Assembly (NCBI GenBank): GCA_047631095.1
Contig: JBLHZD010000143.1
Location: 1-9,762 of the forward strand
DNA: 9,762 nucleotides
Direction: 5' to 3'
From: JABJJH01 sp047631095
GTDB lineage: Bacteria > Pseudomonadota > Alphaproteobacteria > UBA8366 > GCA-2717185
Numbering within the stretch: position 1 is the stretch's first letter; each line of letters begins with the position of its first letter. A model generated the notes under the pieces. It searched no databases and was not told the DNA's origin. It saw nothing but the letters and a program-made list of their open reading frames with translations. The translations under genes and the position numbers were made by a program. Of the stretch, positions 1 through 5,941 are shown piece after piece.

Positions 1-134
1 AATGTTGGCGTGGCTGCTTTCCTTCGACAAAGTCATGTCAGGCGCTATGGGCTGACCAGAATGTCGGCTTGACGCGCGAGATTTCAGCAGCTTATCTGGC
101 CCGCCTGAAAGCTATTTCTTAGGAGCCTTCTTCC
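1..134. other. Leader before the CoA lyase, possible tail of an upstream gene
   Basis: A plus-strand frame from base 3 stays open to a TAG at 120-122. Its last residues (ADQNVGLTREISAAYLARLK) read like the amphipathic end of a real protein. A second frame from base 2 reads MLAWLLSFDKVMSGAMG and stops near base 54, so a frameshift between the two is possible. I cannot assign a family. If the tail is real, the upstream gene ends only 12 bases before the lyase start and the two would be co-transcribed. The stretch also holds the lyase ribosome binding site, AGGAG at 121-125. Confidence 0.3.
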
Positions 135-1022
135 ATGACCTCTCACCACCCGCGTCCTGTCTGGCGCTCCATGTTGTTTGTGCCGACGACGGCCGAAAAA
201 TTCATTGAGAAAGCGCCGACCTCTGGCGCTGACGCAATTATTCTCGACCTTGAGGACGCCGTGGCGCCGAACGCCAAGGATGCCGCCCGCGCCGCTCTGC
301 CCGACGTCGCCAAACGCCTCGCCGATCAGGGCTTGGACGTCACCGTTCGCATCAACCGCCCCTGGCGATTGGCCGTGAAGGACATCGAGGCCGCGGTCTC
401 TGAGAACGTCGTCGCACTGCTGCTGCCGATGACCGATACTGCCGCGCATGTGAAGGAAGTCGATCAGGTCGTTTCCGAGATTGAGGCCGAGAAGGGCCTG
501 CCGCACGGCCATACCTTCTTTTGCCCTTTGATTGAGACGGCGGAAGGTTATCTGAACGCTCGTGAGATCGCGCACGCCAGCTCTCGAACCATGTCGCTGT
601 CGTTGGGCTCGGAGGATTTCGCGCTCTCCATGGGCATGGAGGCTGCGCCAGAGACGCTCTACGCGCCCAAGCAGCAAATTATCGCCTGCGCCCGGGCCGC
701 TGGCCTAACGCCGATGGGCTTTATCGGCTCGATTGCTGAGTTCCGCGACATCGAGAAGCTCCGACAGATTTTCACGAACTCGAAGCGCGCCGGCTTCCGC
801 ATGGCTTCGTGCATTCACCCGAATCAGGTCAAAATCTGCAACGAGATATATGGCCCATCCGAAGCGGAAATCGCCCAGGCCCGCAAGATCGTCGACGCCT
901 ATGACGCGGCCCTCGCTGCGGGCCAAGGCGCCATCACGGTGGATGGTATCATGATCGACGTGCCAGTTGCTGACCGCTCCCGCGCTTTGCTGGCGTTCGC
1001 TGACGCGTTAGCCAACCGCTAA
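135..1022 (+). CDS. CoA ester lyase, HpcH/HpaI aldolase / CitE-like family
   Basis: This 295-residue protein has the full length of the CitE-like branch of the HpcH/HpaI superfamily (citrate lyase beta subunit, malyl-CoA and methylmalyl-CoA lyases), which cleaves or condenses 3-hydroxyacyl-CoA thioesters in a Mg-dependent reaction in the cytoplasm. Family signatures appear in order: RSMLFVP (11-17), DAIILDLEDAVAP (33-45), the arginine-bearing VRIN (71-74), PLIETAEGY (131-139) with E134, SLGSEDF (156-162) with D161, and CIHPNQV (226-232). E134 and D161 sit where the family's metal ligands are expected and R72 where it binds the acyl group. The ATG is preceded by AGGAG with a 9-base spacer. No downstream partner survives because an insertion sequence follows at once. 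The exact substrate cannot be read from sequence: malyl-CoA, citramalyl-CoA and related esters all fit. Confidence 0.9.
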   Translation: MTSHHPRPVWRSMLFVPTTAEKFIEKAPTSGADAIILDLEDAVAPNAKDAARAALPDVAKRLADQGLDVTVRINRPWRLAVKDIEAAVSENVVALLLPMTDTAAHVKEVDQVVSEIEAEKGLPHGHTFFCPLIETAEGYLNAREIAHASSRTMSLSLGSEDFALSMGMEAAPETLYAPKQQIIACARAAGLTPMGFIGSIAEFRDIEKLRQIFTNSKRAGFRMASCIHPNQVKICNEIYGPSEAEIAQARKIVDAYDAALAAGQGAITVDGIMIDVPVADRSRALLAFADALANR

Positions 1023-1056
1023 CGCTAAAACTCCAACACCCGCAGCTTAGGCCGAG

Positions 1057-1082
1057 TCTCCGCCCCGCCTTTGCTGCGGAGA
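1057..1082. repeat. Short inverted repeat after the CoA lyase gene
   Basis: TCTCCGC (1057-1063) pairs perfectly with GCGGAGA (1076-1082) across a 12-base loop, 35 bases after the lyase stop codon. It could act as the end of the lyase transcript, but no run of T follows. The right arm also lies in the part matching the downstream transposase gene, so the pairing may be accidental. Confidence 0.3.
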
Positions 1083-1367
1083 TTAGAAAGGACGGATTCG
1101 AGGCCAGTCATTTTCGCTCTGGAGACGGCGTTTGAACGAGGTTTTCGTGCGGATCAATGGCGAACAATATTACCTTTGGCAGGAGGTTGATCACGAAGGT
1201 GAAGTCCTGGATTTGTTTGTAACCAAACGACGGCATCGCAAGGCTGCCTTGAAATTTTTAGGTAAAGTGATGAAACGATATGGTCGACCAGAAGTTACCG
1301 GAACGGACCTCCTACGAACCTACCCGACGGCGACGAAAAGGATCGGCATTGCCCGACGTCACGAGAC
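1062..1367 (+). pseudogene. Decayed IS6-family transposase fragment (older copy)
   Basis: This stretch matches the intact transposase gene at about 1591-1897 at a nearly constant offset of 529-530 bases, with roughly six of every seven bases identical by eye. The readable middle part gives RINGEQYYLWQEVDHEGEVL, the core DDE region. It is broken in several ways. The first ~55 codons are missing. A one-base deletion near 1083-1090 puts a TAG (1084-1086) in frame. The first catalytic aspartate (LDEVFV in the intact copy) is asparagine (LNEVFV). The C-terminal third with the catalytic glutamate is gone. The homology ends exactly where the left inverted repeat of the younger element begins, so that element landed in it. 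It cannot encode an active transposase. Confidence 0.85.
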
Positions 1368-1389
1368 GGCCTTGTCAGGGGAATCTGGC
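1368..1389 (+). repeat. Left terminal inverted repeat of the IS6-family element
   Basis: It starts GGCCTTGTCAGGGGAAT and pairs with 2151-2172 at 16 of 22 positions. The transposase start codon lies 35 bases inside its inner end. The outer boundary is placed at the GGC because the match to the older transposase copy stops there. Confidence 0.75.
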
Positions 1390-1424
1390 TTGAGGCGGCT
1401 CGGCGGGTTTCGTAACGTTTCTCG

Positions 1425-2120
1425 ATGGAAAATCCATTCCGATATTTTAAGACGTCGCCTGAGATCATTCGCTTGGCGGTGATGATGTATGTCCGGTTTC
1501 CGCTTTCGCTGCGGCAGGTCGAAGATCTGCTCGACGAACGCGGCGTCGATATTAGCCATGAAACAGTTCGCGCGTGGTGGAAACGGTTCGGTCCGATGTT
1601 TGCGGCGGAGATAAGGAAATGCCGGATTCAAGGCCGGTCATTTTCACTTTGGAAATGGCATCTGGACGAGGTTTTCGTTCGGATCAATGGCGAACAGCAT
1701 TACCTCTGGCGAGCGGTTGATCAAGAAGGTGAAGTCCTGGAATCGGTTGTAACTAAACGGCGGGATCGCAAGGCTGCCTTGAAGTTTTTACGTAAAGCGA
1801 TGAAACGATATGGCCGACCGGAAGTGATTGTGACGGACCTACTTCGATCCTACCTGGCGGCGATGAAAAACATCGGCATCTCCGGGCGTCAGGAGACGGG
1901 TCGCTGGCTGAACAATCGGGCTGAAAATTCGCATCAGCCGTTTCGGCGACGAGAGCGCGCGATGTCGAAATTCAGGAGTACGAAATCGCTACAGAAGTTC
2001 ACCTCGGTCCACGCTTCGGTCCACAACCATTTCAACCAGGAACGCCACCTTCACAGCCGCCAGAACTTCAAACTCAACCGATTGGCCGCCCTTGCTGAAT
2101 GGCGTCAAATTGCCGCTTGA
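1425..2120 (+). CDS. IS6-family DDE transposase
   Basis: This intact 231-residue protein is close to the 234 residues of the IS26 transposase. The N-terminal part (about 28-56, SLRQVEDLLDERGVDISHET) is the family's helix-turn-helix region, which recognises the element ends. The catalytic DDE triad is complete: D81 in WHLDEVFVRI, D138 in VIVTDLLRSY, and E167 in WLNNRAENSHQ, followed by the basic RRRERAM stretch. The product would carry out replicative cut-and-join transposition of the element. The reading frame has no stops or frameshifts and the inverted repeats are present, so the element may still be mobile. The ATG start gives the usual MxxPFRYFKT N-terminus of this subgroup. No strong ribosome binding site is visible, which is common for transposases. 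Confidence 0.93.
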   Translation: MENPFRYFKTSPEIIRLAVMMYVRFPLSLRQVEDLLDERGVDISHETVRAWWKRFGPMFAAEIRKCRIQGRSFSLWKWHLDEVFVRINGEQHYLWRAVDQEGEVLESVVTKRRDRKAALKFLRKAMKRYGRPEVIVTDLLRSYLAAMKNIGISGRQETGRWLNNRAENSHQPFRRRERAMSKFRSTKSLQKFTSVHASVHNHFNQERHLHSRQNFKLNRLAALAEWRQIAA

Positions 2121-2150
2121 ATTTGCGGGCGATCCAAAATCATTGGCGCG

Positions 2151-2172
2151 GCGATTTTCCTCTGACAGCGCC
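2151..2172 (-). repeat. Right terminal inverted repeat of the IS6-family element
   Basis: Read on the minus strand it starts GGCGCTGTCAGAGGAAAA and mirrors the left end. It lies 30 bases after the transposase stop codon. Flanking DNA from 2173 onward shows no match to the missing part of the older IS copy. Confidence 0.75.
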
Positions 2173-2249
2173 GAATCATCCAGTAGGACCGGGTCCCAGG
2201 ACTTTTCATATCCATCTTCGCACCGACGGGGATCGACTTTTCGCGGCAT
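2173..2249 (-). pseudogene. 5' end of a gene cut off by the IS6 element
   Basis: On the minus strand an ATG at 2249-2247 follows a well-placed GGGAG (six-base spacer) and opens a frame starting MPRKVDPRRCEDGYEKSWDP. The frame runs into the right end of the insertion sequence after about 25 native codons, and any further coding is IS DNA. The spaced ribosome binding site and sensible codons suggest the start of a real gene truncated by the insertion. The rest is not elsewhere in the window. I do not recognise the family, and chance cannot be excluded for so short a piece. Confidence 0.35.
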
Positions 2250-2304
2250 TGAGAACTCCCGGTCACATCACCTGCAGGAGACAGCATCGACGACATGAGC
2301 TGGA

Positions 2305-2406
2305 TCAAACTTCGGATTCATCAAACTCTCTTGTGACCTTCCCGTTCCTGAAATTATAGCTCAGTGCGCCATCCTCAAAAATGGTGAGTAATCCCGCTTT
2401 GTCGTC
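2305..2406 (-). pseudogene. Coding-like C-terminal fragment, family unknown
   Basis: A minus-strand frame ending in TGA at 2307-2305 reads DDKAGLLTIFEDGALSYNFR and then NGKVTREFDESEV. It looks like a genuine protein C-terminus: alternating hydrophobic strand residues, then a charged tail. No usable start codon lies in frame before an upstream stop, and at its upstream end it meets the integrase fragment in another frame. It is best read as a leftover of a deleted gene. The identity is unknown and the call is tentative. Confidence 0.25.
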
Positions 2407-2686
2407 ATGGCTGGCTGAACGATTTGAAACGATAGTTGATCGTTGATACCATTTTCATCCTGTCATCTCTGAATCGGGCAAAAGCGGCCTTGGTGATTTG
2501 GGAAACCTTTAGGGCCGCAATATTAAGTTTTTGAAGTGTCCGTATTCGTTTCCGTTCAGAGACACATGATTTTTTGTTTTTGGAGATTTCGTCAAAATAC
2601 CGCTTCAGCAATGCACCTAATGTTTTATCTTCCCTTTTGTCCCCATCCACAAACGTACCAAGTTTAATAGATCGTTCAATGTTCCG
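2405..2686 (-). pseudogene. Tyrosine-recombinase (phage-type integrase) N-terminal remnant
   Basis: The minus-strand frame between in-frame stops at 2689-2687 and 2407-2405 starts RNIERSIKLGTFVDGDKRED and continues TLGALLKRYFDEISKNKKS, then KAAFARFRDDRMKMVS. This is the pattern of the N-terminal SAM-like, DNA-core-binding domain of phage/island integrases: a TLGxLLxRYxxE helix, a helix around RKRIRTLQKL, and xxFxRxRDDRxxxVS. The match starts before any good start codon and ends just after this domain. The catalytic domain with its R-H-R-Y residues is absent, so it cannot recombine DNA. It marks a former prophage or genomic-island edge that has been broken up, plausibly by the neighbouring IS6 activity. 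Confidence 0.6.
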
Positions 2687-2699
2687 CTAGGGGTAGTGA

Positions 2700-3491
2700 T
2701 TGCCAGGGGCGCCAGCGCTATATTCACAATTTCATGATTCAAGGCGACACATCATTCTAGATCTTTCCGATTGGCTCATCATTCCCTTTGGGGCGGCGCA
2801 AGTGGACCCAAACCGAGTTGCGATTACACACGATTCAGAGGGCGAAGTTCTGGTCCAGTGTCCGACGCCATACGTGCGCATCCAGCCCGCGCGGCAAGCT
2901 TCGCTGAGGTTGAATGATGCGCAATATGTTTTTCCGGAGGCGCCAGATTTACGGACTATGAGTGACGCAACAGTGCAGCTCAACTTTTTACGCCACCATT
3001 TGCAAATTTACTGCGATTTGTGGCGCAAATCGCAAAAAATATTTCTCGAAAAATATTTCGAATTTATCATGGCGCAAGTAGAGGATTCAGAAACAACGCT
3101 CACTGTGAAGCTTAAAACATTTGGCGGCTTGTACGACTACCGCGATTGGGCCTTGTCCGCGCCGCGACCTTTGCCCCGCGCCTTAATTCACACGCCAGAG
3201 GGGCCCGGCACTTACACGCCCGTCGAATTTGCGTTCTGGGTCGCAGGAAAAATCACCGTCGTCCTACTTGCTGGAACGGGAACGCCGACACAGGCAGATA
3301 CAATTCGCCGAACAACATTAGAACGCCGCAAAGTCGAAATTATCGATATATCCGTATCGGCCCTACAAAAAAACGGCGTCCGATACCTAAGCCATGCTTT
3401 GCCAGATGACTTCACCCATTTTTGGGAGGGCGAGATTATGCCGTCCAGCCCCTTTAAAGGCGCGACCCTGGGCGAAATCATCCAGTTTTAG
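2700..3491 (+). CDS. Uncharacterised protein of about 263 aa, possible degenerate nuclease-like fold
   Basis: The frame opens right after a TGA at 2697-2699. The start is uncertain: TTG at 2700 gives 263 residues, a GTG inside AAQVDPNRV would remove about 34, and the 5' end may be truncated by the same rearrangement that left the integrase scrap. I do not recognise the family. It has no signal peptide or membrane helix. Residues 95-125 are helical and basic/aromatic. Residues 172-235 (YTPVEFAFWVAGKITVVLLA, then D200-xx-RR-xx-L) follow the outline of DUF559/Vsr-like PD-(D/E)XK nucleases, which run strand VDFA, strand VELDG-xx-H, then DxxRxxxL. The acidic strand and the His are replaced, so nuclease activity is doubtful. 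It converges with the propeller gene, overlapping it by 4 bases. Confidence 0.6.
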   Translation: MPGAPALYSQFHDSRRHIILDLSDWLIIPFGAAQVDPNRVAITHDSEGEVLVQCPTPYVRIQPARQASLRLNDAQYVFPEAPDLRTMSDATVQLNFLRHHLQIYCDLWRKSQKIFLEKYFEFIMAQVEDSETTLTVKLKTFGGLYDYRDWALSAPRPLPRALIHTPEGPGTYTPVEFAFWVAGKITVVLLAGTGTPTQADTIRRTTLERRKVEIIDISVSALQKNGVRYLSHALPDDFTHFWEGEIMPSSPFKGATLGEIIQF

Positions 3492-4693
3492 ATATCGACC
3501 TCAAGCACATACAAGCCGCCCACTTCCCGATCAATAATGTAGACAATCGCATTTTCATCCACATAAACATCGTTGACCTGGATCGTCCCCGCCCGTGCGC
3601 CCTTTGGCCCTTCTGGCACGAAATGGGCGATTTCCTTTGGCTGAAAGGGGTTTGACGTGTCGTAGGCGCGAACGCCGCCATTGAAGAACGTCGCAAAAAT
3701 AATAGTGTCTGAGCGAAATGCTGGACCGGGCCGGTTTTCATGCAAATTATGCGAGCCGTAACGGCCACCGCGACTGCCAAAGTCTTCTACTGGCGGCATG
3801 GGAAACGTGCTGATCGGCACCAGGTTGGTTTCCTCCCGCGCATCGACGATCCACGTCAACTTTGGCCAATCCCCCCCATTGTCACGCACGCATTCATCCG
3901 ACACGATCAATAAATCGCGCTCAAACAGCGGCAGGGCCGTATGGCAAAACCCCGGGAATGGCGGGTGCGGGTTCCAGTTTGAAATCATCTTCGGGCGGCT
4001 TTTATCGGCGATGTCCAGGATCACCACGCCGCCATCCAGGCACCCCAGATAAGCGCGGTCGGGATGGTTGGGATAAACGTTAGTATTGTGCATCCGAAAG
4101 CCGGAATCAAAATTTGGATGACGTGGCGGCGCCGGTTCGGCGTCGTCATCTTTCGTTCCGGGAAACCACCAGCGTCCGGCTTCAACGGGTTTGGATGGGT
4201 CGCGTACGTCGATAATTGTATAGATCTGGTCGTCCTTCGGATATCGTGGATTGAAATCCGCCGCGCCGCTGGCGCAATGCACGAACTCACCATCAACGAA
4301 CCAAAGCTGGTGCACGCCCCGGGAGCTTGGTCCGGAGCGGTCGAAAAACGAAATTGATTTCGGGTTTTCCGGATCAGCGATATCGAATAATTCCACCCCG
4401 GCAGGCGTTTCCCCATGGGTCGCGGTTTGATACGCCACCGCCATGATGTCGCCCGTGACTTCCAATGAATTCGAACGCACCCGGTTGTGGGGCAGTCGCG
4501 TTTGACTGATGACCTTTGGTTTGCGCGGGTCGGTGACATCCACGCCAGTAAAATTTATCGGCGCGGCTTCATGCGCGATCCACATGATCCGGCGCCCGTT
4601 TCCCGTCACCTGAAGCGACATGCCTTCGCCGCCATTACCGAAACCGCCTAAATCGTTATGCGCAATCAAACGCATATTGAATGCTTCGTCCAT
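3488..4693 (-). CDS. LVIVD-repeat beta-propeller protein
   Basis: This 401-residue protein is built of LVIVD-type repeats. Units of the form hydrophobic-D-h-x-D-P-x-x-P-x-x-h occur near 50-62 (GVDVTDPRKPKVI), 99-114 (VELFDIADPENPKSI), 160-171, 223-237 (VVILDIADKSRPKMI) and 341-356 (VRAYDTSNPFQPKEI). Weaker units lie near 279-296 and 385-399, so a six- or seven-bladed propeller is likely. A histidine follows five units: H69, H128, H202, H251 and H315/H318 (GSHNLHENRPG). Such axial histidines bind metal in some propeller enzymes; here that is inference. There is no signal peptide, so it should be cytoplasmic. The ATG at 4693-4691 has AGGGGGAG with a six-base spacer. It is divergent from the COG0523 GTPase. 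The reaction, if any, is unknown. Confidence 0.8.
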   Translation of the reverse strand: MDEAFNMRLIAHNDLGGFGNGGEGMSLQVTGNGRRIMWIAHEAAPINFTGVDVTDPRKPKVISQTRLPHNRVRSNSLEVTGDIMAVAYQTATHGETPAGVELFDIADPENPKSISFFDRSGPSSRGVHQLWFVDGEFVHCASGAADFNPRYPKDDQIYTIIDVRDPSKPVEAGRWWFPGTKDDDAEPAPPRHPNFDSGFRMHNTNVYPNHPDRAYLGCLDGGVVILDIADKSRPKMISNWNPHPPFPGFCHTALPLFERDLLIVSDECVRDNGGDWPKLTWIVDAREETNLVPISTFPMPPVEDFGSRGGRYGSHNLHENRPGPAFRSDTIIFATFFNGGVRAYDTSNPFQPKEIAHFVPEGPKGARAGTIQVNDVYVDENAIVYIIDREVGGLYVLEVDI

Positions 4694-4779
4694 AACAGGC
4701 TCCCCCTCGCTAGCTTTTCAAGCCTTATGACGCTACGCTTTCCAGGTTATGAGCGCAAATATTACAGGAGCGATGTGGC
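4694..4779. other. Divergent intergenic region between propeller and GTPase genes
   Basis: These 86 bases must hold the start signals of both genes. The propeller ribosome binding site is at 4700-4707 (minus strand) and the GTPase one is AGGAG at 4766-4770. I see no convincing -35/-10 pair on either strand and no clear perfect operator palindrome. The shared short region leaves room for joint control of the two genes. Confidence 0.6.
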
Positions 4780-5802
4780 GTGGCGGCGCAATCTCGAATT
4801 CCCGTATCGATTATAACCGGGTTCCTTGGCAGCGGTAAGACCACCTTGCTTAACCACTTGGTGAAACAGCCGGGCATGTCGGACACGGCGGTGATCGTGA
4901 ATGAATTTGGCGAGATCGGCCTCGACCATTTGCTGATCGAGCAAGCTTTCGAAGACACCGTGCTACTGCAAAATGGCTGTATTTGTTGTTCCATTCGCGG
5001 CGACTTAGTTGACACGCTGGAATCGCTGAACGCCCAGGTTGGGCGTGGAGAAATACCACCCTTCGCACGCGTGATTGTTGAAACAACAGGGCTGGCTGAC
5101 CCTGCGCCCGTGCTGCAAACCCTGATGACGAATGAAAGATTGCAAACACGCTATACGTTGGATGGCGTTGTCGCGACCGTGGATGCGGTAAACGGCGCCG
5201 GGCAATTAGACGAATTCGCGGAGCCGGTGAAACAAGCCGCCATCGCCGACCATTTATTTATCACCAAGTCCGACCTGGCCGGACAACACGCCACCGACGA
5301 GCTGACGAAGCGACTTCTCGCACTTAACCCGAATGCGCCAATCACGCCTATTGAACACGGTGTTGCTGATCCGGATTTGCTTTTCGGTAATGGTCCAATC
5401 GCCGAGCCATCCCGTCTTCGCAGGCAAACCCCGGTTCTTCATGAACATGTTCATAACCATGATTCGGGCATTCAAACCTTCGCCATCGTTCACAATGCAC
5501 CGCTACCCTGGGCCGCGGTGCGCGCCTGGCTGGAATCTGTCGCCTCATTGCGTGGCGCTGATTTATTGCGCATGAAGGGTATACTCAACGTGGCGGGGCG
5601 CGCCGGACCGGTTATTATCCATGGTGTCCAACATGTTTTTCATCCGCCGGTCGAATTGCCGGAATGGCCAAACAACGACCGAACGACACGCATTGTATTT
5701 ATTACGCGAAACATCGACAAAGCGGGACTTGAAAACGCGCTGACCGTTTTTATTGACCGCGAAAAAGCATTGCGAGGCGATAACGAAACCCTACCGATTT
5801 GA
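4780..5802 (+). CDS. COG0523 / CobW-family GTPase, putative metallochaperone
   Basis: This 340-residue P-loop GTPase belongs to the G3E family, whose members insert metals such as zinc or cobalt into client proteins or maintain metal supply. Walker A is GFLGSGKT (14-21). The family's metal-binding CxCC is intact in NGCICCSIRGDL (C67, C69, C70). Walker B/G3 is VIVETTGLADP (98-108). The guanine-specificity motif is TKSD (162-165), a T variant of NKxD. A histidine-rich linker HEHVHNHD (221-228) precedes the CobW C-terminal domain, which starts about 230 and includes RMKGILNVAG (264-273). The start is GTG with AGGAG nine bases upstream; the ATG at 4773 is out of frame. It is cytoplasmic. The metal and client are unknown, and the divergent propeller is the nearest candidate. 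There is no cobalamin-synthesis neighbour, so the cobW name is not justified. Confidence 0.92.
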   Translation: MAAQSRIPVSIITGFLGSGKTTLLNHLVKQPGMSDTAVIVNEFGEIGLDHLLIEQAFEDTVLLQNGCICCSIRGDLVDTLESLNAQVGRGEIPPFARVIVETTGLADPAPVLQTLMTNERLQTRYTLDGVVATVDAVNGAGQLDEFAEPVKQAAIADHLFITKSDLAGQHATDELTKRLLALNPNAPITPIEHGVADPDLLFGNGPIAEPSRLRRQTPVLHEHVHNHDSGIQTFAIVHNAPLPWAAVRAWLESVASLRGADLLRMKGILNVAGRAGPVIIHGVQHVFHPPVELPEWPNNDRTTRIVFITRNIDKAGLENALTVFIDREKALRGDNETLPI

Positions 5803-5941
5803 CCCGGCAGCTATACCGGCAGCCGTGAATTTTCAAACGTCACCGCACCGCCGCCCTGAGATTGCGATTCTTGAATTTCGGGGACCGTTTAATTTTAGTC
5901 TGTAACATTTGTTTGAGATACCGCCCCTAGGCTTCAGACAG
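5803..5941. other. Convergent intergenic region
   Basis: The GTPase gene and the monooxygenase gene end towards each other across these bases. A transcript end is expected for both. The best candidate is a weak CGGC...GCCG pairing near 5804-5825, without a clear T-run, so I do not call a terminator. Nothing coding is seen. Confidence 0.5.

Larger units (their letters stand above)
1368..2172 (+). mobile_element. IS6-family insertion sequence, complete, about 805 bp
   Basis: A single transposase gene is bracketed by imperfect terminal inverted repeats: 1368-1389, and 2151-2172 read in reverse, match at 16 of 22 positions. Both begin GGC and share TGTCAG, and GGC-x-CTGT resembles the GGCACTGT start of IS26-type elements. 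The size of about 805 bp is typical of the family. The 8 bases outside each end (CACGAGAC and GAATCATC) differ, so there is no target duplication. That fits IS6-type replicative transposition followed by an adjacent deletion or recombination. The element interrupts an older relative on its left and an unrelated gene start on its right. Confidence 0.85.

Noticed and set aside
84..677. Long minus-strand open frame opposite the CoA lyase
   Set aside because: It is the antisense shadow of a strongly supported gene, Arg/Gly-rich with no recognisable domain.
1132..1482. A 116-codon frame that could be annotated as a small separate transposase
   Set aside because: It is the broken older IS6 copy read through into the left end of the younger element. 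Its first catalytic residue is changed and the last is missing.
2345..2400. Possible tRNA suggested by TATAGCTCAGT, like a tRNA D-arm
   Set aside because: No acceptor stem, anticodon arm or T-arm (GGTTCGA) can be folded around it. The minus strand reads as a protein C-terminus instead.
4746..4765. GTTAT...ATTAC spacing upstream of the GTPase gene, considered as a Zur-type zinc operator
   Set aside because: The arms are not true inverted repeats (the partner of GTTAT would be ATAAC) and the centre lacks the expected pattern.
5804..5825. CGGC...GCCG pairing as a rho-independent terminator after the GTPase gene
   Set aside because: The stem is only about four pairs with a long loop and no following T-run.
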